A stretch of DNA of 64,000 nucleotides from Scilla litardierei (Eukaryota; Streptophyta; Magnoliopsida; Asparagales; Asparagaceae). Positions 11,025 through 22,280 of the stretch are shown here, one piece after another. The first letter of the stretch is position 1. The number at the start of each line of letters is the position of its first letter. Location of the stretch: positions 79,050,422 through 79,114,421 of the forward strand of contig CM061140.1 of the NCBI GenBank assembly GCA_030789695.1, written 5' to 3'. Under the pieces are notes generated by a model. That model made no database searches, was not told the origin of the DNA, and was given only the letters and a program-made list of their open reading frames with translations. The position numbers were made by a program, and so were the translations under genes.

Positions 11025-13272
11025 CTAAGAGGGAGGAGGAGCGCCTCCAGGTGTAAAGACGTTGGAGAAAGCTTCCATCTCCTTTGTAAACCTTGCCGCT
11101 AGCTCTGCCTTCTCCCTCGCAGCGGCCTCCTCGAGCTCGACGAATTTGGCTTGAAACTCAGCGGCCTCTGCCTTGCAAGCCTCTGTCCACCTCTCGGAGT
11201 CGGAAGTTTTGGCCTGAAGCTCGATTGTTTTCTTCTTAAAAGCATCAAGCTCTGCCTCGAGCTGAGCCTTCTCCATCCTCCACTAGAGCTCGGTAAACTT
11301 GCAGAGGTCCGACATGGACGAGAGACTATTCATAGCCTCTACAGCCACCCACTCAGCCACTGCCTTAGCCACGAGGGCTTTCTCTAGGTCCTCCTCTGTC
11401 TCCTTCGTCCAAGCCTCGAACTCAAACGCCTTGCGCTCTGCGTCTGTCACTGTCGATCTCCTTTGATTAAGTCGACGGTTTGACGACGCAACAAGGCACC
11501 GAGAACGGACATCTGCAGAAAAGATTAGTCAGGGACGACTAACTCGGGCGTCAATCGACAGAAGAAAGACGATGTACCAGGTATCCGCTCTCCATAAAGA
11601 AGTTGGCCACCCATTCGAGGTCCAACCTCTGAAGAAGCTCTAGGTCACTAGGGAGAATCGAGTTCTCCACCAATCAAGCAGTCGTCCCAAAGTCCAACAG
11701 GGCCGACTCCTCCCTTCCGACGGCGAATGGAGGTTGGTAAAGGTCACCTCGTACCGGCCATAAGGAGCAAGATGAAGTTGATTGAGCAGTAACGCTTGAT
11801 TAAACTCTGCAAAGATCGGTCCGACCAGAGGGTCGGAGACATGATACCGCCCCATGGCCATCGATCCAGGAGGAGCGTCACGAGAGCCTGAGATGCCGAA
11901 GAAGTCTCGATCACCCCCTGAGACTTGAGAGGGGCGACCCCCATACCCTTCTCCATGTGCGAAGGAAGAGGATCCTCCTCCTCCACTAGCCTCCTTTTTC
12001 CTGGCTCCTCCTCCCCTTGAGAGGGCATCTCCCGCTTTTGGTCGACAGCTTCGGTCGGCTCGGCGACATCGGCAACATCGACGTCAACCACCACCAGTGG
12101 CTTTGAGACCACAACGGAGGCAAGGGGTGCAGCAGTCTGCACTGGGGCTTGACTCAAGGCCTCTCTTGAGGGGGCACGGGAAGAAGGCCTCGAGGTCTGC
12201 CTAACCTCACCCCCTCAGAAGAAGATCTTTGGTTGATTGGGATGGGAGATCGAGAGCTCGACCCTTCAACATGAGCGCTCAACCTTTCAGCACGAATGCT
12301 CGACCTGTCAATGCTCCTCTTTTTCTTCCGTTGCTTCCTCCAGACCCGATCCACTCCAGAGTCACCGCTCTGACGATTTCTGTTCGGCATATCTGTAAAC
12401 AACAGACATAATTATCGTAAGTGGCTGTAATGAAGACAAAAAATCGAAATACATTACCCAGGCTTTATAGAAGGTTCTTTCCTTATGACCTCCAACAGAT
12501 ACTGAGTCGACCTCTTTCGCCTCGGTCGATCCAGAAGAAGCTTTGTCGCCTCAACCTCGCCCGGAGACAACCTTGCTTTGACCTCATCCGATGATAACTA
12601 GGACTCTTTAGCAAGCTTAGAATCCGGAGAACTCCAACTATTGAGCATCGGTCCCAGGTCAGGAAGGATGACAAACAAAAAGGTGTCTTTCCACCCAGGG
12701 TCGGAAATTGGAAGGTCGTGTATAAGCCTCACTGTCAGGCGAGCAACGATTTGGTACCACACTTGGCGAGGGTCAAGTATTGTCCGGAAGAAATACTTGA
12801 ATAGTCCAAGGGATAGTCAAACCCCACAGAGCTCACAAAGCACAATGAAGCCAACTAAGGGGGGAAAAGCTAGGGGAGCGAGTCTACAAATGGAAAGCTC
12901 CGAAGAGCATAGAACCTCTACGATGAAGGGATGAAGAGGGAATCGGAGTCCTAGGTGAAAAGATTTAAGATACGCCCCAACCTCATTCTTCCGTGGAAAA
13001 CACACTCTCTTATCCGAATTAGGCACCCTAACCCTAAAAGGATGGCAGAGACAACCTCGCCAGACCTCAGTAGTCAGATCGAGGGAAAACCTAGGGGCCA
13101 TCTCTAAGATAACTCCGGGAACCTTCAAGCTCAGATCCCTCCGATGGATGGGAAGGTCTAGTTCAATCCAAAACCATTTTCCCTTTCCAAGAACTTCCTT
13201 GTATTGAGGGGGCCGAAGGCACGCCATGAGCTCCTCGTAGATCGGCTCCTTCATTATGACTGGAGTGAACAT
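11025..13272 (-). pseudogene. Antisense ORF of Tat element (Transposase_28-like), broken
   Basis: Minus-strand coding remnant lying between pol and the 3' LTR of the plus-strand Tat element. The N-terminal block (13272-12817) has KEPIYEELMACLRPP and LRFPLHPFIVEVL, then PLVGFIVLCELCGV. This pattern fits the putative gypsy-type transposon domain (Transposase_28). A TGA at 12815-12817 is followed in the same frame by KYFFRTILDPRQ and PGWKDTFLFV, then a stop near 12598. Further open pieces lie at 12402-12154 (basic, Ser-rich), 12157-11744, and 11276-11025 (a coiled coil, Glu/Ala/Lys-rich). Antisense ORFs at this place are known in Tat elements such as Grande and RIRE2. The start may be the internal Met before KEPIYEEL. 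Intron boundaries, if any, are unresolved. Confidence 0.65.
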
Positions 13273-13420
13273 ACCTGACAGATCTAAAGAGAGTCAAGGT
13301 CGGTCAGGAGAGAATACCTTCGGAAGAGCAAGCGATCTCCAGGAAGGCGACGCTAGAAGCAAGCTTTCGAAATAAGGAAGAAGACGAAACAGAAAGATCT
13401 CTTCTTCTTCCTCGCTTTTC

Positions 13421-13471
13421 TTTTTATACGAAGGAATTCAACCGACTGACCGTCGATGGACGACACGTGTC
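13421..13471 (-). promoter_or_regulatory. Candidate promoter of antisense ORF: TATA plus G-box
   Basis: On the minus strand, TATAAAAA (13428-13421) lies about 150 bases before the antisense start. A perfect 10-bp palindrome GACACGTGTC with a CACGTG G-box lies 34 bases further upstream (13462-13471). Confidence 0.5.
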
Positions 13472-13632
13472 CGAAGCCAACCACAAGAAGCGGCGGTGAT
13501 CAATTCAAAGACGAAAGGGATTTGTCAGCACAAATCAAATCAAATGTTTCGAAAACCGTGCACATTTAAGGAGATTACACATCATTCGGTCTCAATCAGT
13601 GCAGTTTCTGAGGCACGAATTATGGGGGCTAT

Positions 13633-14149
13633 TGTTAGTATGTGGGCACGGACCATGGTGCGATATTCGCATACCCAGCCTGAATCATGCCAGTAACCAG
13701 ATACCCATTTCTCAGAGTAAGGTATTACCAAGTCAAGCAAACGGGTCACTCGACCATTAGGCTCCCACTGATATTCAGGGGGAGGTTAATGGGGCTGAGT
13801 AAATGGGCAGCTGTTATCTCGAATCCCGTAGGAGATCGTGCTCGAATCAATGAGGGACGGTTACATACAATCAAAGGTAAACAACCTATAAATAGACGAA
13901 AGGACAAATGTAAAGGGGTTCCAATTCTAAGGTACGAGATCTAAGACATAGAACTCTACTTTCTCTACTGATATTTCTTACATTACAGCGCTAGCGACGA
14001 CAGATCTGAGGAAAACCTCCGTGTGGTCGATCTCAGTTGCTCCTAGCTCCCTCTTATTCTTATGTTCCAATACTAACTTAAACAACAGAGGAGATTTGGG
14101 TCGAAAACCAGATCTGACCCCCTAACGTGTCTATGTGGTATAGATCGAC
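13633..14149 (+). mobile_element. Tat-type LTR, left part
   Basis: It begins TGTTAGTATG after the purine-rich ATGGGGGCTAT and runs to the insertion site of the element at 14150. The LTR resumes at 22150 and ends CTCCTAACA at 22280, so its ends form TGTTAG/CTAACA. Total length is about 650 bases. A TATA-like CTATAAATAG lies at 13889. Confidence 0.6.
14145..14149 (+). other. Target site duplication TCGAC, left copy
   Basis: TCGAC directly before the LTR start at 14150; the identical 5-mer is at 22145-22149 after the other LTR. Confidence 0.9.
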
Positions 14150-14455
14150 TGATCGGTACATATTTTACACCTTTTTTCTGCATATTTGCATGTCATTTCG
14201 GTTGCTCATATTGCGATTTTCGCGATTATTCGATGATATTGTGTTACTTTTCACTATTTCTTGTTTTCGTCGGATTTCAGGAAATATGAGCAATTAGGAG
14301 AAAAAATGAGCTTAAAGGACTTGCAGGCGTAACGGAGCCTCACTCATGGACTTATTGAGGACCTATCAGCGATAGAAGACGAGTGGAAGAAGAAAGAACG
14401 TCGTAGGAGTGACGAGGAAGCGAAATGATGAAGATTGGGCATTTTCAGCATGCCA

Positions 14456-15105
14456 CTCGGCCGAGTGAAGGAGTCACTCGGCCGAGCAAAGAAGCCTGCT
14501 CGACCGGCCAGATCGGACACGCAATTACTTGAAGATTAGCGTGCACTCGGCCGAGTGACGACATCCCACTCGGCCGAGTATGGATACACCACTCGCCCGA
14601 GTGGCACACGAACGACAGCATCCAAAAGAGCCGACTTACTGGAATTTTACAGTTGATCTCAAAGATCCTTTGGAGACCGACTCGGCCGAGTAGAGAAGCC
14701 CACTCGACCGAGTGGAGAAGTCCACTCGACCGAGTGATGCCGAGAACACGCAGCGCCCAGATTTTCAGATAGCCTTCTACTCTTTTGAAATCTGCTATCA
14801 TTCTAGAGGTCAAAGTATTTTTCTCATATTTTTTATGGATAGTATACTTCATGACGGTTCCAACGCCACCAAGAATGCATCAATCGGAAGTCGGATGAAA
14901 TCTGGGGAATTTCTGCAAGTCGATGCTGCAGTGCTGGAATTCGCATGTCAGTGTCACTCGGCCGAGTGACATTTCCACTCGGCCGCGTGAGATTCCCACT
15001 CGGCCGAGTGACTAGTTTTTGCCAGTTTTTGACAGAGTGCTGTTCTCTGGAAATTTTGCAGGAATTCCCACACGGCTGAGTGAGCTTTCCACTCGGCCGA
15101 GTCGC
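14456..15105. repeat. CACTCGGCCGAGTG palindrome array
   Basis: About fifteen full or partly decayed copies of the perfect 14-bp palindrome CACTCGGCCGAGTG, in two clusters (14456-14740 and 14953-15105). They lie upstream of the TATA-like box. The array is repeated in the other LTR at 20285-20935. Confidence 0.92.
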
Positions 15106-15196
15106 GACTGGCGCAGAACTTAACTTACGCGCAGAATTAGTTTCGGGCGCGGGTTTCGGGGGTTTTTGGGCAGTTTTGTTAGGGTTTTTTGGGGGC

Positions 15197-15204
15197 TATT
15201 TAAG
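15197..15204 (+). promoter_or_regulatory. TATA-like box of non-autonomous gypsy LTR
   Basis: TATTTAAG in GGGGGCTATTTAAGGGG, about 90 bases after the last dyad. The copy in the other LTR is at 21031. Confidence 0.5.
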
Positions 15205-15585
15205 GGGTTTGTAGCCACCATTAGAGGAGGTTCCCTTGATGTTTTCTTAGAGTTTATTTTAGAGGTTAGGCCATGCCCTAGGCCTCCTCTTGGATCAAAA
15301 AGCTTGTATTTGGATTGGAATTCTTCATCAAAGCTAAGTATTTCTATTCTTATTATTTTAATCTTTGATTTGCTATCTTTTTACATGCAAGCAATTGTTT
15401 TTATCGATTCCTATATCATTATTGCTATGCTTGAGTAGATTTGATGTTCTAGGGCATGGGGATGAACCCTATGGATCTAATTTCAGATTTGTGATGAATG
15501 AATTTCTAAATTGCTAGAATTGCTAGGAGGTTAGGTTGTGATTGATTTACTACGGATAGCTAGGGATTTCCATCGATTTGGGATT

Positions 15586-15862
15586 TGCAAGAGATTGGAT
15601 TCTAATCGATGGGAAGGCCTAGATATTCGATTTAGATTTACAATTGGATTTCTCTAGATTTGGTTTGCAAGAGATTGGACCAAAGCTAGGATTTTTAATT
15701 GTAAATCTATACACATATTCGTTTGCAAGAGATTGGACGAATACGAACTATCACAACCTAGATCGTAACTCGAGTTTGCACGAGAGTTGGCTCGAGGGGC
15801 GATTGAACGATGATGTCGATCCTAATGCTAGCGGCTTAGGCTAGGGTTTGCAAGAGATTGGG
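15586..15862 (+). repeat. TTTGCAAGAGATTGG dispersed direct repeats
   Basis: Copies occur near 15586, 15663, 15721 and 15846, with a decayed TTTGCACGAGAGTTGG near 15775. The spacing is irregular. The same set is found at 21418-21695. Confidence 0.85.
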
Positions 15863-16316
15863 CCCTACCTTAGGTTTGCTATAGACCGGCAATAGCGCGA
15901 GAGCGTGAGCTTGATTCTCTATTCAGTTACGACTAGTTCACCTCAACACAAGTCTAGTAATATTGAGATTCACTATTTACAATGATGTATGACGAGCCGT
16001 AGTGGGAATTCCCTAGCCCTAGACACTTTTATTATATTGTATTTGAATCGATATTTGACCGACTTCTCTATCTCCGACACCGACATCCATCACCATTGCC
16101 ATTATATCATACCATAGCCATCTCCACCAATAAAACCATCATAGTCAAACCAACCTAGGATAGATTGGAGCCAACACCACCTCCTCGTGTTCGATACCCG
16201 CTCGCCACTACGCCGTGCGCTTGCGGTAAAACTACAATCGTTCTCCGGGTGTATATCCGGGGCCGACCAAGTTTTTGGTTGTGCTCTTGGGTTGCATTTT
16301 GGAGCGATCAAGTTTT

Positions 16317-16334
16317 TGGCGCCGTTGCCAGGGA
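16317..16334 (+). other. Primer binding site, tRNA-Asp
   Basis: TGGCGCCGTTGCCAGGGA starts six bases after the LTR end. It is complementary to the 3' end of plant tRNA-Asp with one mismatch, as is common in Athila/Tat elements. Confidence 0.8.
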
Positions 16335-16503
16335 GGTGTTTCCCGTTGGTGCCAATGTGTCACAATTAGGTTGATTAGACTACACAAAAAAAATTTAACA
16401 AAAAAAAGAATTTTTCACCCCCGCCACCATTATTATCATTTCTATATTCTTTTGTACCACTGATATCCTTTCTCCAGGTATTTATCTTTGTTGATCAGGT
16501 GCT

Positions 16504-17804
16504 ATGGATTATACTACGTGGACCACAGATTTTGATCAGAGTGCTCAGATGGGAGAATACTTTTTTGAGGAGATGAACTGGCCCGAGCTTGATGAGAGAC
16601 AAAGGATTTTTTTGATGAGATGCATGCACACCAGGTTGAAATGCAAGCCGTGCTTGAAAAGAGTAACCTTCTATTGGAACGGGTGAAGAGGCAACTTGAA
16701 ATGAATGCGCTCATGTTTAAGGTTGCGACGATTCCCAAAGATATCAGTTCTGTTCCTTCATCTTATGGGCAAGAAGCATCTCCAATCATATTACCAGAGC
16801 CAGAATGTGCCGCTGTCGATCCCACATCCTACAATACAGCTGTTGCATATGAAGAGTGGATGGACGAAGGTACAGTGGAGGAAGCAGAAATTGAGCCACC
16901 AGCGCAGCCAGAGGAGGATGGATTTCAGAGATTATTGGAGGGTCTCTTGGAGTCAGTGAGGTTCACCGGTTCAGAGAGCATTACAGCAGGTGATGCATTT
17001 GAGTTACGATTTGCAGATTTTGTTATGAACCGTGTTTCAGCTGCAGGAACAATTGAGGAGCACATCCATGTCAGTCTTGAGGGGGATAGACTATATTTTC
17101 GGATTGCTTGCAGGCATTCCCCTCCACATGATACATCCCCACAAGCTGACACACTTGAGCAGCCAACATCACCATTCCAGAGAGAGCCCGCATTGATAAT
17201 TGATGAGAAGGCAAAGGAGCACACTGTCGAGCCAGAGCATATTGATGAGGAGGCCTCACATGCGGAGCCCGAGCATGATTTTGAGGAGGCCTTACATACA
17301 GAGCCAGAGCTTATCATCGAGGAGGTCGTACATCGGGATGAGGACATAGCCATTCATGAGGATCCCGAGCACTACCCTCCTCCATTAGAGCTTCCGCAGC
17401 CACCTCATCCTTCCACTGACGTCGAGGACTATTCCACAGAGCTTACTGCTCCCACTCAGGAAGATATTTTTACCCATTCCATTTCTGAATCATGTATTCC
17501 ATTAGATGTTTACTTTGATTCAGATATTTTTGACACGTCATACCTTTTGCAGTGCACGTACTATTATGGATCGGAGGTATGCTTGGACGTGTCACAGTTT
17601 GACGAGCCTATCGAAGAGGTCCACACCTATGATCCAGATTTACATGAGCAGCTGAGAGAGGACACCACGGAGATAGCTATCAAAGAACAAGAGGATATTG
17701 AATTATTTCCAGGGAAGTATCGTCCACCACTATTTATTTCATATATTTCTATAGACGATCCTCTTTGGAATACTTTTATTATGAGGGTGAAATTTTTACA
17801 GTGA
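16504..17804 (+). CDS. Acidic ORF of unknown function, frameshifted at a T run
   Basis: The only substantial ORF of the non-autonomous element. It starts ATG at 16504 (MDYTTWTTDF). A T7 run at 16607-16613 shifts the frame, and the frame opening at MHAHQVEMQ (16620) runs 394 residues to 17804. A missing T, or two extra, would explain the break; a sequencing error, mutation or programmed slippage are all possible. The N-terminal part is helical (VEMQAVLEKSNLLLERVKR). A central block follows (FQRLLEGLLESVRF, then LRFADFVMNRVS). Next is an acidic repeat region of EPEH..EEA..-type units (about residues 200-245), then a Pro-rich stretch. No zinc knuckle, aspartic protease, YxDD or DDE motif is visible. 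A further open segment 17827-18002 starts just after CTCTGCAG and could be a spliced extension. I do not recognise the family. Confidence 0.6.
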
Positions 17805-18002
17805 ATTGATGCATCCTATTCTCTGCAGGGTACAGGTGGAGTCCTTGTGAGAATGCTGGAGGATGCATTACTGGAGTTCGTTGGAGTCCGTGGACACATG
17901 CATCTGGCAGAGCCACGGAAAGAGCAGTTGGAGCAAATGCCTGCACCTGCAAAGATACTGGATCCGCCTTTTGCTATAGGTGATATCAATCCAGTAGTGT
18001 AG

Positions 18003-19983
18003 AAATTTTTATGCTTTAAATAAACTCGAATCCTGTCGACATCGAGAGGACCGTATAGATTTGCTTTAATAAATATCACCTCATATGACGGCAATAAAAA
18101 TCTTTTACACCCCAAACCCATTATATATATTAATTCCCCTCTCTATATTTTGATACGCCACATCCTTTTTGCTCACCACATTCGAGCATTTCTTTCAAGT
18201 GAAACCTTACTTTCTTATTCGTTTGACTTGATCACGCTTTGCAAAGCCGTGACATTTTTGATCGAGTCATTTGAATAGGATTGTTTGGTATAAGCTTGGG
18301 GGAAAGCACTCTCATGCATCATTGTATGTGCATGTAGTTGCATTAGGATTTCATGTCATCCATTTCATCATTTTTCATTCACCCCCTTATTATTATCGTT
18401 GTTCCTCATATTCTTTCATTATGATCACATTGAGGACAATGTGAAGTTTAAGCTTGGGGGAGTGCATTTCCATGCCATTTAGATGCATTAGTTGCATTTT
18501 TACTTTATTTTAGGTTTTTTTAAATTTTTCAAAATTTTGCATCATCTTTTTGAATTTTCCATCTTATTTTTCTTTTATGGGTGTTCATGCATCATATTGT
18601 GTGCTTGTTTTTCTTTTCTTTCCTCTCTTTTATCTTTTCTTATTTCTTTATTTTCCTTTCTCTTCTTTTGCTAGATGCGTTCCTTATGATGATATCTCTT
18701 ATTGCTTTAGCAACCATCACGATGCTTATTATTCCTTGCCATGCTACTTAGCATATTCCATAGTCTTACTATTCACATGTGCTTGCTTATCATTTCTTTT
18801 AATGATTCATCTACATGAATGCATGATATTAATTGAAGCTGAATGTATGGATTAGTGTTTGGTATGCTTTTGTTGGGAATGCACCAAGATTCACGCTTCA
18901 TTAGTATATCTGAAGCATCAGTTTTATTGTCCTATTCACCTTCTGTTGCATGCCTGATATGGTTGTAGACTTTACCGCTTGACTTCACTTTTTATTGAGA
19001 TGATTGAGAATATCCATGCTTACATATGAGTTTTAGTTGATGTATTATCTTATTGAACCGTTCGTGCGCACCTTAGAGTGAACCGAGTGTTACATTATTT
19101 CTTTCTCCACATATATCTTTTTATTCTCTACATGTCACTTGAGTTCACCTCCTAAAGCTACTTATATCGCATCTATTTCCCAAAAATCCACACAAAAGAA
19201 AAGTTAGCTCCAAAAAGTCCAAAAAGCCAAAAGGAGCCACAATCCAAAAATACAAATCAAATTGCTCCTACAAAAATCCAAGAAGAAAAATGAGAAACAA
19301 AGTCCAAAAGAAAAAATATATATATATTTCTCTATCTCATTATTGGAGCCACAAAATACTTGGGAAAACCAAGGCAAAAATCCCATTTTCCACTATCATA
19401 TTCCTTTAGATGTGATGCCTCAAGCTAAGCTTGGGGGGTGAATTCATTTGACCATATGAGTGAGTATGACATTAGAGTGGAGACGTGCATGAATGAGAAT
19501 ATTCGATAATGCTTAAACTTTGCAAAATATATTAGATATGGAGATTTTTCATGATTTGAAATAAATATGTGAATGCCATGACTCTTATTCTATTCTTTAT
19601 TGCATGCTTGGTGTGATTCCTATATGCTTTAGTTATAACTCTTGATTGAAAAGTGCATCGCCATCTTTTGTATATTAAATCCTATGAAATGCGTGACGTG
19701 GATATGAATTGATGGTATGAATTTAGAGAATCCCTTTTGTTGTTCTTAAAAGCTTGCAAGTACCATGTTTATGTAAGATATGAAATCCTTATAGCATGTG
19801 ATTCGTTTTTTTCCAAGTTATCGTGATGTGTAGCTTATGGCTTGAGATCTGAGAGAATAATCTAGCGACCCCTTCCACCTCGTGTTCTTTCTTCTTCATT
19901 TCATTTTCTTTATTTTCATCTCCCGAGTTCGTCTCTCTACTTATCTTCCTCGAGGACGAGTAAGAGGTAAGCTTGGGGGATTT
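18003..19983 (+). other. 3' non-coding region of non-autonomous gypsy
   Basis: No gene is seen. AGCTTGGGGGA-like tracts recur near 18294, 18450, 19429 and 19969. The second follows ACATTGAGGACAATG and the last follows CCTCGAGGACGAG. There is an A-rich block at 19180-19390. The last tract (19969-19983) precedes the LTR start. Confidence 0.75.
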
Positions 19984-22144
19984 TGATCGGTCCATATTTT
20001 ACACTTTTTTCTGCATATTTGCATGCCATTTCGGTTGCTCATATTGGGATTTTCGCGATTATTCGATGATATTGTGTTACTTTTCACTATTTCTTGTTTT
20101 CGTCGGATTTCAGGAAATATGAGCAATTGGGAGCAAAAATGAGCTTAAAGGACTTGCACGCGTAACGGAGCATCACTCATGGACTTATTGAGGACCTATC
20201 AGCGATAGAAGACGAGTGGAAGAAGAAAGAACGTCGTAGGAGCGACGAGGAAGCGAAATGATGAAGATTGGGCATTTTCAGCATGCCACTCGGCCGAGTG
20301 AAGGAGTCACTCGGCCGAGCAAAGAAGCCCGCTCGACCGACCAGATCGAACACGCAATTACTTGAAGATTAGCGTGCACTCGGCCGAGTGACGACATCCC
20401 ACTCGGCCGAGTATGTATACACCACTCGCCCGAGTGGCACACGAACGACGGCATCCAAAAGAGCCGACTTACTGGAATTTTACAGTCGATCTCAGAGATT
20501 CTTTGGAGACCAACTCGGTCGGGTAGAGAAGCCCACTCGACTGAGTGGAGAAGTCCACTCGACCGAGTGATGCCGAGGACACGCAGCGCCCAGATTTTCA
20601 AATAGCCTTCTACTCTTTTGAAATCTGCTATCATTCCAGAGGTCAAAGTATTTTTCTCATATTTTTTATGGATAGTAGACTTGATGACGGTTCCAACTCC
20701 GCCAAGAACGTGTTAATCGGAGGTCGGATGAAATCTGGGGAATTTCTGCAAGTCGATGCTACAGTGCTGGAATTCGCATGTCAGTGTCACTCGGCCAAGT
20801 GACATTTCCACTCGGCCGAGTGAGATTCCCACTCGGCCGAGTGACCAGTTTTTGCCAGTTTTTGACAGAGTGCTGTTCTCTGGAAATTTTGCAGGAATTC
20901 CCACTCGGCCGAGTGAGCTTTCCACTCGGCCGAGTCGCGACTGGCGCAGAACTTAACTTACGCGCAGAATCAGTTTCGGGCGCGGGTTTCAGGGGGGTTT
21001 TGGGCAGTTTTGTTAGGGTTTTTTGGGGGCTATTTAAGGGGTTTGTAGCCACCATTAGAGGAGGTTCCCTTGATGTTTTCTTAGAGTTTATTTTAGAGGT
21101 TAGGCCATGCCCTAGGCCCCCTCTTGGATCAAAAATCTTGTATTTGGATTGGAATTCTTCATCAAAGCTAAGTATTTCTATTCTTATTATTTGAATCTTT
21201 GATTTGCTATCTTTTTACATGCAAGCAATTGTTTTTATTGATTCCTATATCATTATTGCTATGCTTGAGTAGATTTGATGTTCTAGGGCATGGGGATGAA
21301 CCCTATGGATCTAATTTCAGATTTGTGATGAATGAATTTCTAAATTGCTAGAATTGCTAGGAGGTTAGGTTGTGATTGATTTACTACGGATAGCTAGGGA
21401 TTTCCATCGATTTGGGATTTGCAAGAGATTGGATTCTAATCGATGGGAAGGCCTAGATATTCGATTTAGATTTACAATTGGATTTCTCTAGATTTGGTTT
21501 GCAAGAGATTGAACCAAAGCTAGGATTTTTAATTGTAAATCTATACACATATTCGTTTGCAAGAGATTGGACGAATACGAACTATCACAACCTAGATCGT
21601 AACTCGAGTTTGCACGAGAGTGGGCACGAGGGGCGATTGAACGATGATGTCGATCCTAATGCTAGCGGCTTAGGCTAGGGTTTGCAAGAGATTGGGCCCT
21701 ACCCTAGGTTTGCTATACACCGGCAATAGCGAGAGAGCGTGAGCTTGGTTCTCTATTCAGTTACGACTAGTTCACCTCAATACAAGTCTAGTAATATTGA
21801 GATTCACTATTTACAATGATGTATGACGATCCGTAGTGGGAATTCCCTAGCCCTAGACACTTTTATTATATTGTATTTGAATCGATATTTGACCGACTTC
21901 TCTATCTCCGACACCGATATCCATCACCATTGCCATTATATCATACCATAGCCATCTCCACCAATAAAACCATCATAGTCAAACCAACCTAGGATAGATT
22001 GGAGCCAACACCACCTCCTCGTGTTCGATACCCGCTCGCCACTACGCCGTGCGCTTGCGGTAAAACTACAATTGTTCTCCGGGTGTATATCCGGGGCCGA
22101 CCAAGTTTTTGGTTGTGCTCTTGGGTTGCATTTTGGAGCGATCA
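19984..22144 (+). repeat. 3' LTR of non-autonomous gypsy
   Basis: Starts TGATCGGTCCATATTTTACA, ends GGAGCGATCA, and is 2161 bases long like its partner. It carries the palindrome array at 20285-20935, TATTTAAG at 21031 and the TTTGCAAGAGATTGG repeats. Confidence 0.92.
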
Positions 22145-22280
22145 TCGACGCATCTCCATCTACTGCGAAGGTCGTTACCGAGCTTCCCAGCCTCGAACGA
22201 GCGACACATCAGCTGTCCAAGGGTTGATTGAGCATCGCCTCATCATGTACATCCATCACTCGACCCAGGTTCTCCTAACA
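22145..22280 (+). mobile_element. Tat-type LTR, right part, with TCGAC duplication
   Basis: Begins with the right copy of TCGAC (22145-22149) and ends CTCCTAACA, the inverted match of TGTTAGTATG at 13633. Confidence 0.55.

Larger units (their letters stand above)
14150..16310 (+). repeat. 5' LTR of non-autonomous gypsy
   Basis: Starts TGATCGGTACATATTTTACA and ends GGAGCGATCA. It holds the CACTCGGCCGAGTG array (14456-15105), a TATA-like TATTTAAG at 15197, and four or five copies of TTTGCAAGAGATTGG downstream of it (15586-15862). Confidence 0.92.
14150..22144 (+). mobile_element. Complete non-autonomous gypsy-type LTR element
   Basis: 7995 bases with two LTRs of equal length (14150-16310 and 19984-22144, 2161 bases each, near-identical by eye), a perfect TCGAC target duplication, a tRNA-Asp primer site and a polypurine tract. 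The internal 3673 bases contain no gag, protease, reverse transcriptase, RNase H or integrase, only one long ORF of unknown type. The 3' non-coding region shares modules with Athila elements here, including ACATTGAGGACAATG before AGCTTGGGGGAG. It is therefore likely an Athila-derived element mobilised in trans. The near-identical LTRs indicate a recent insertion. Confidence 0.92.
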
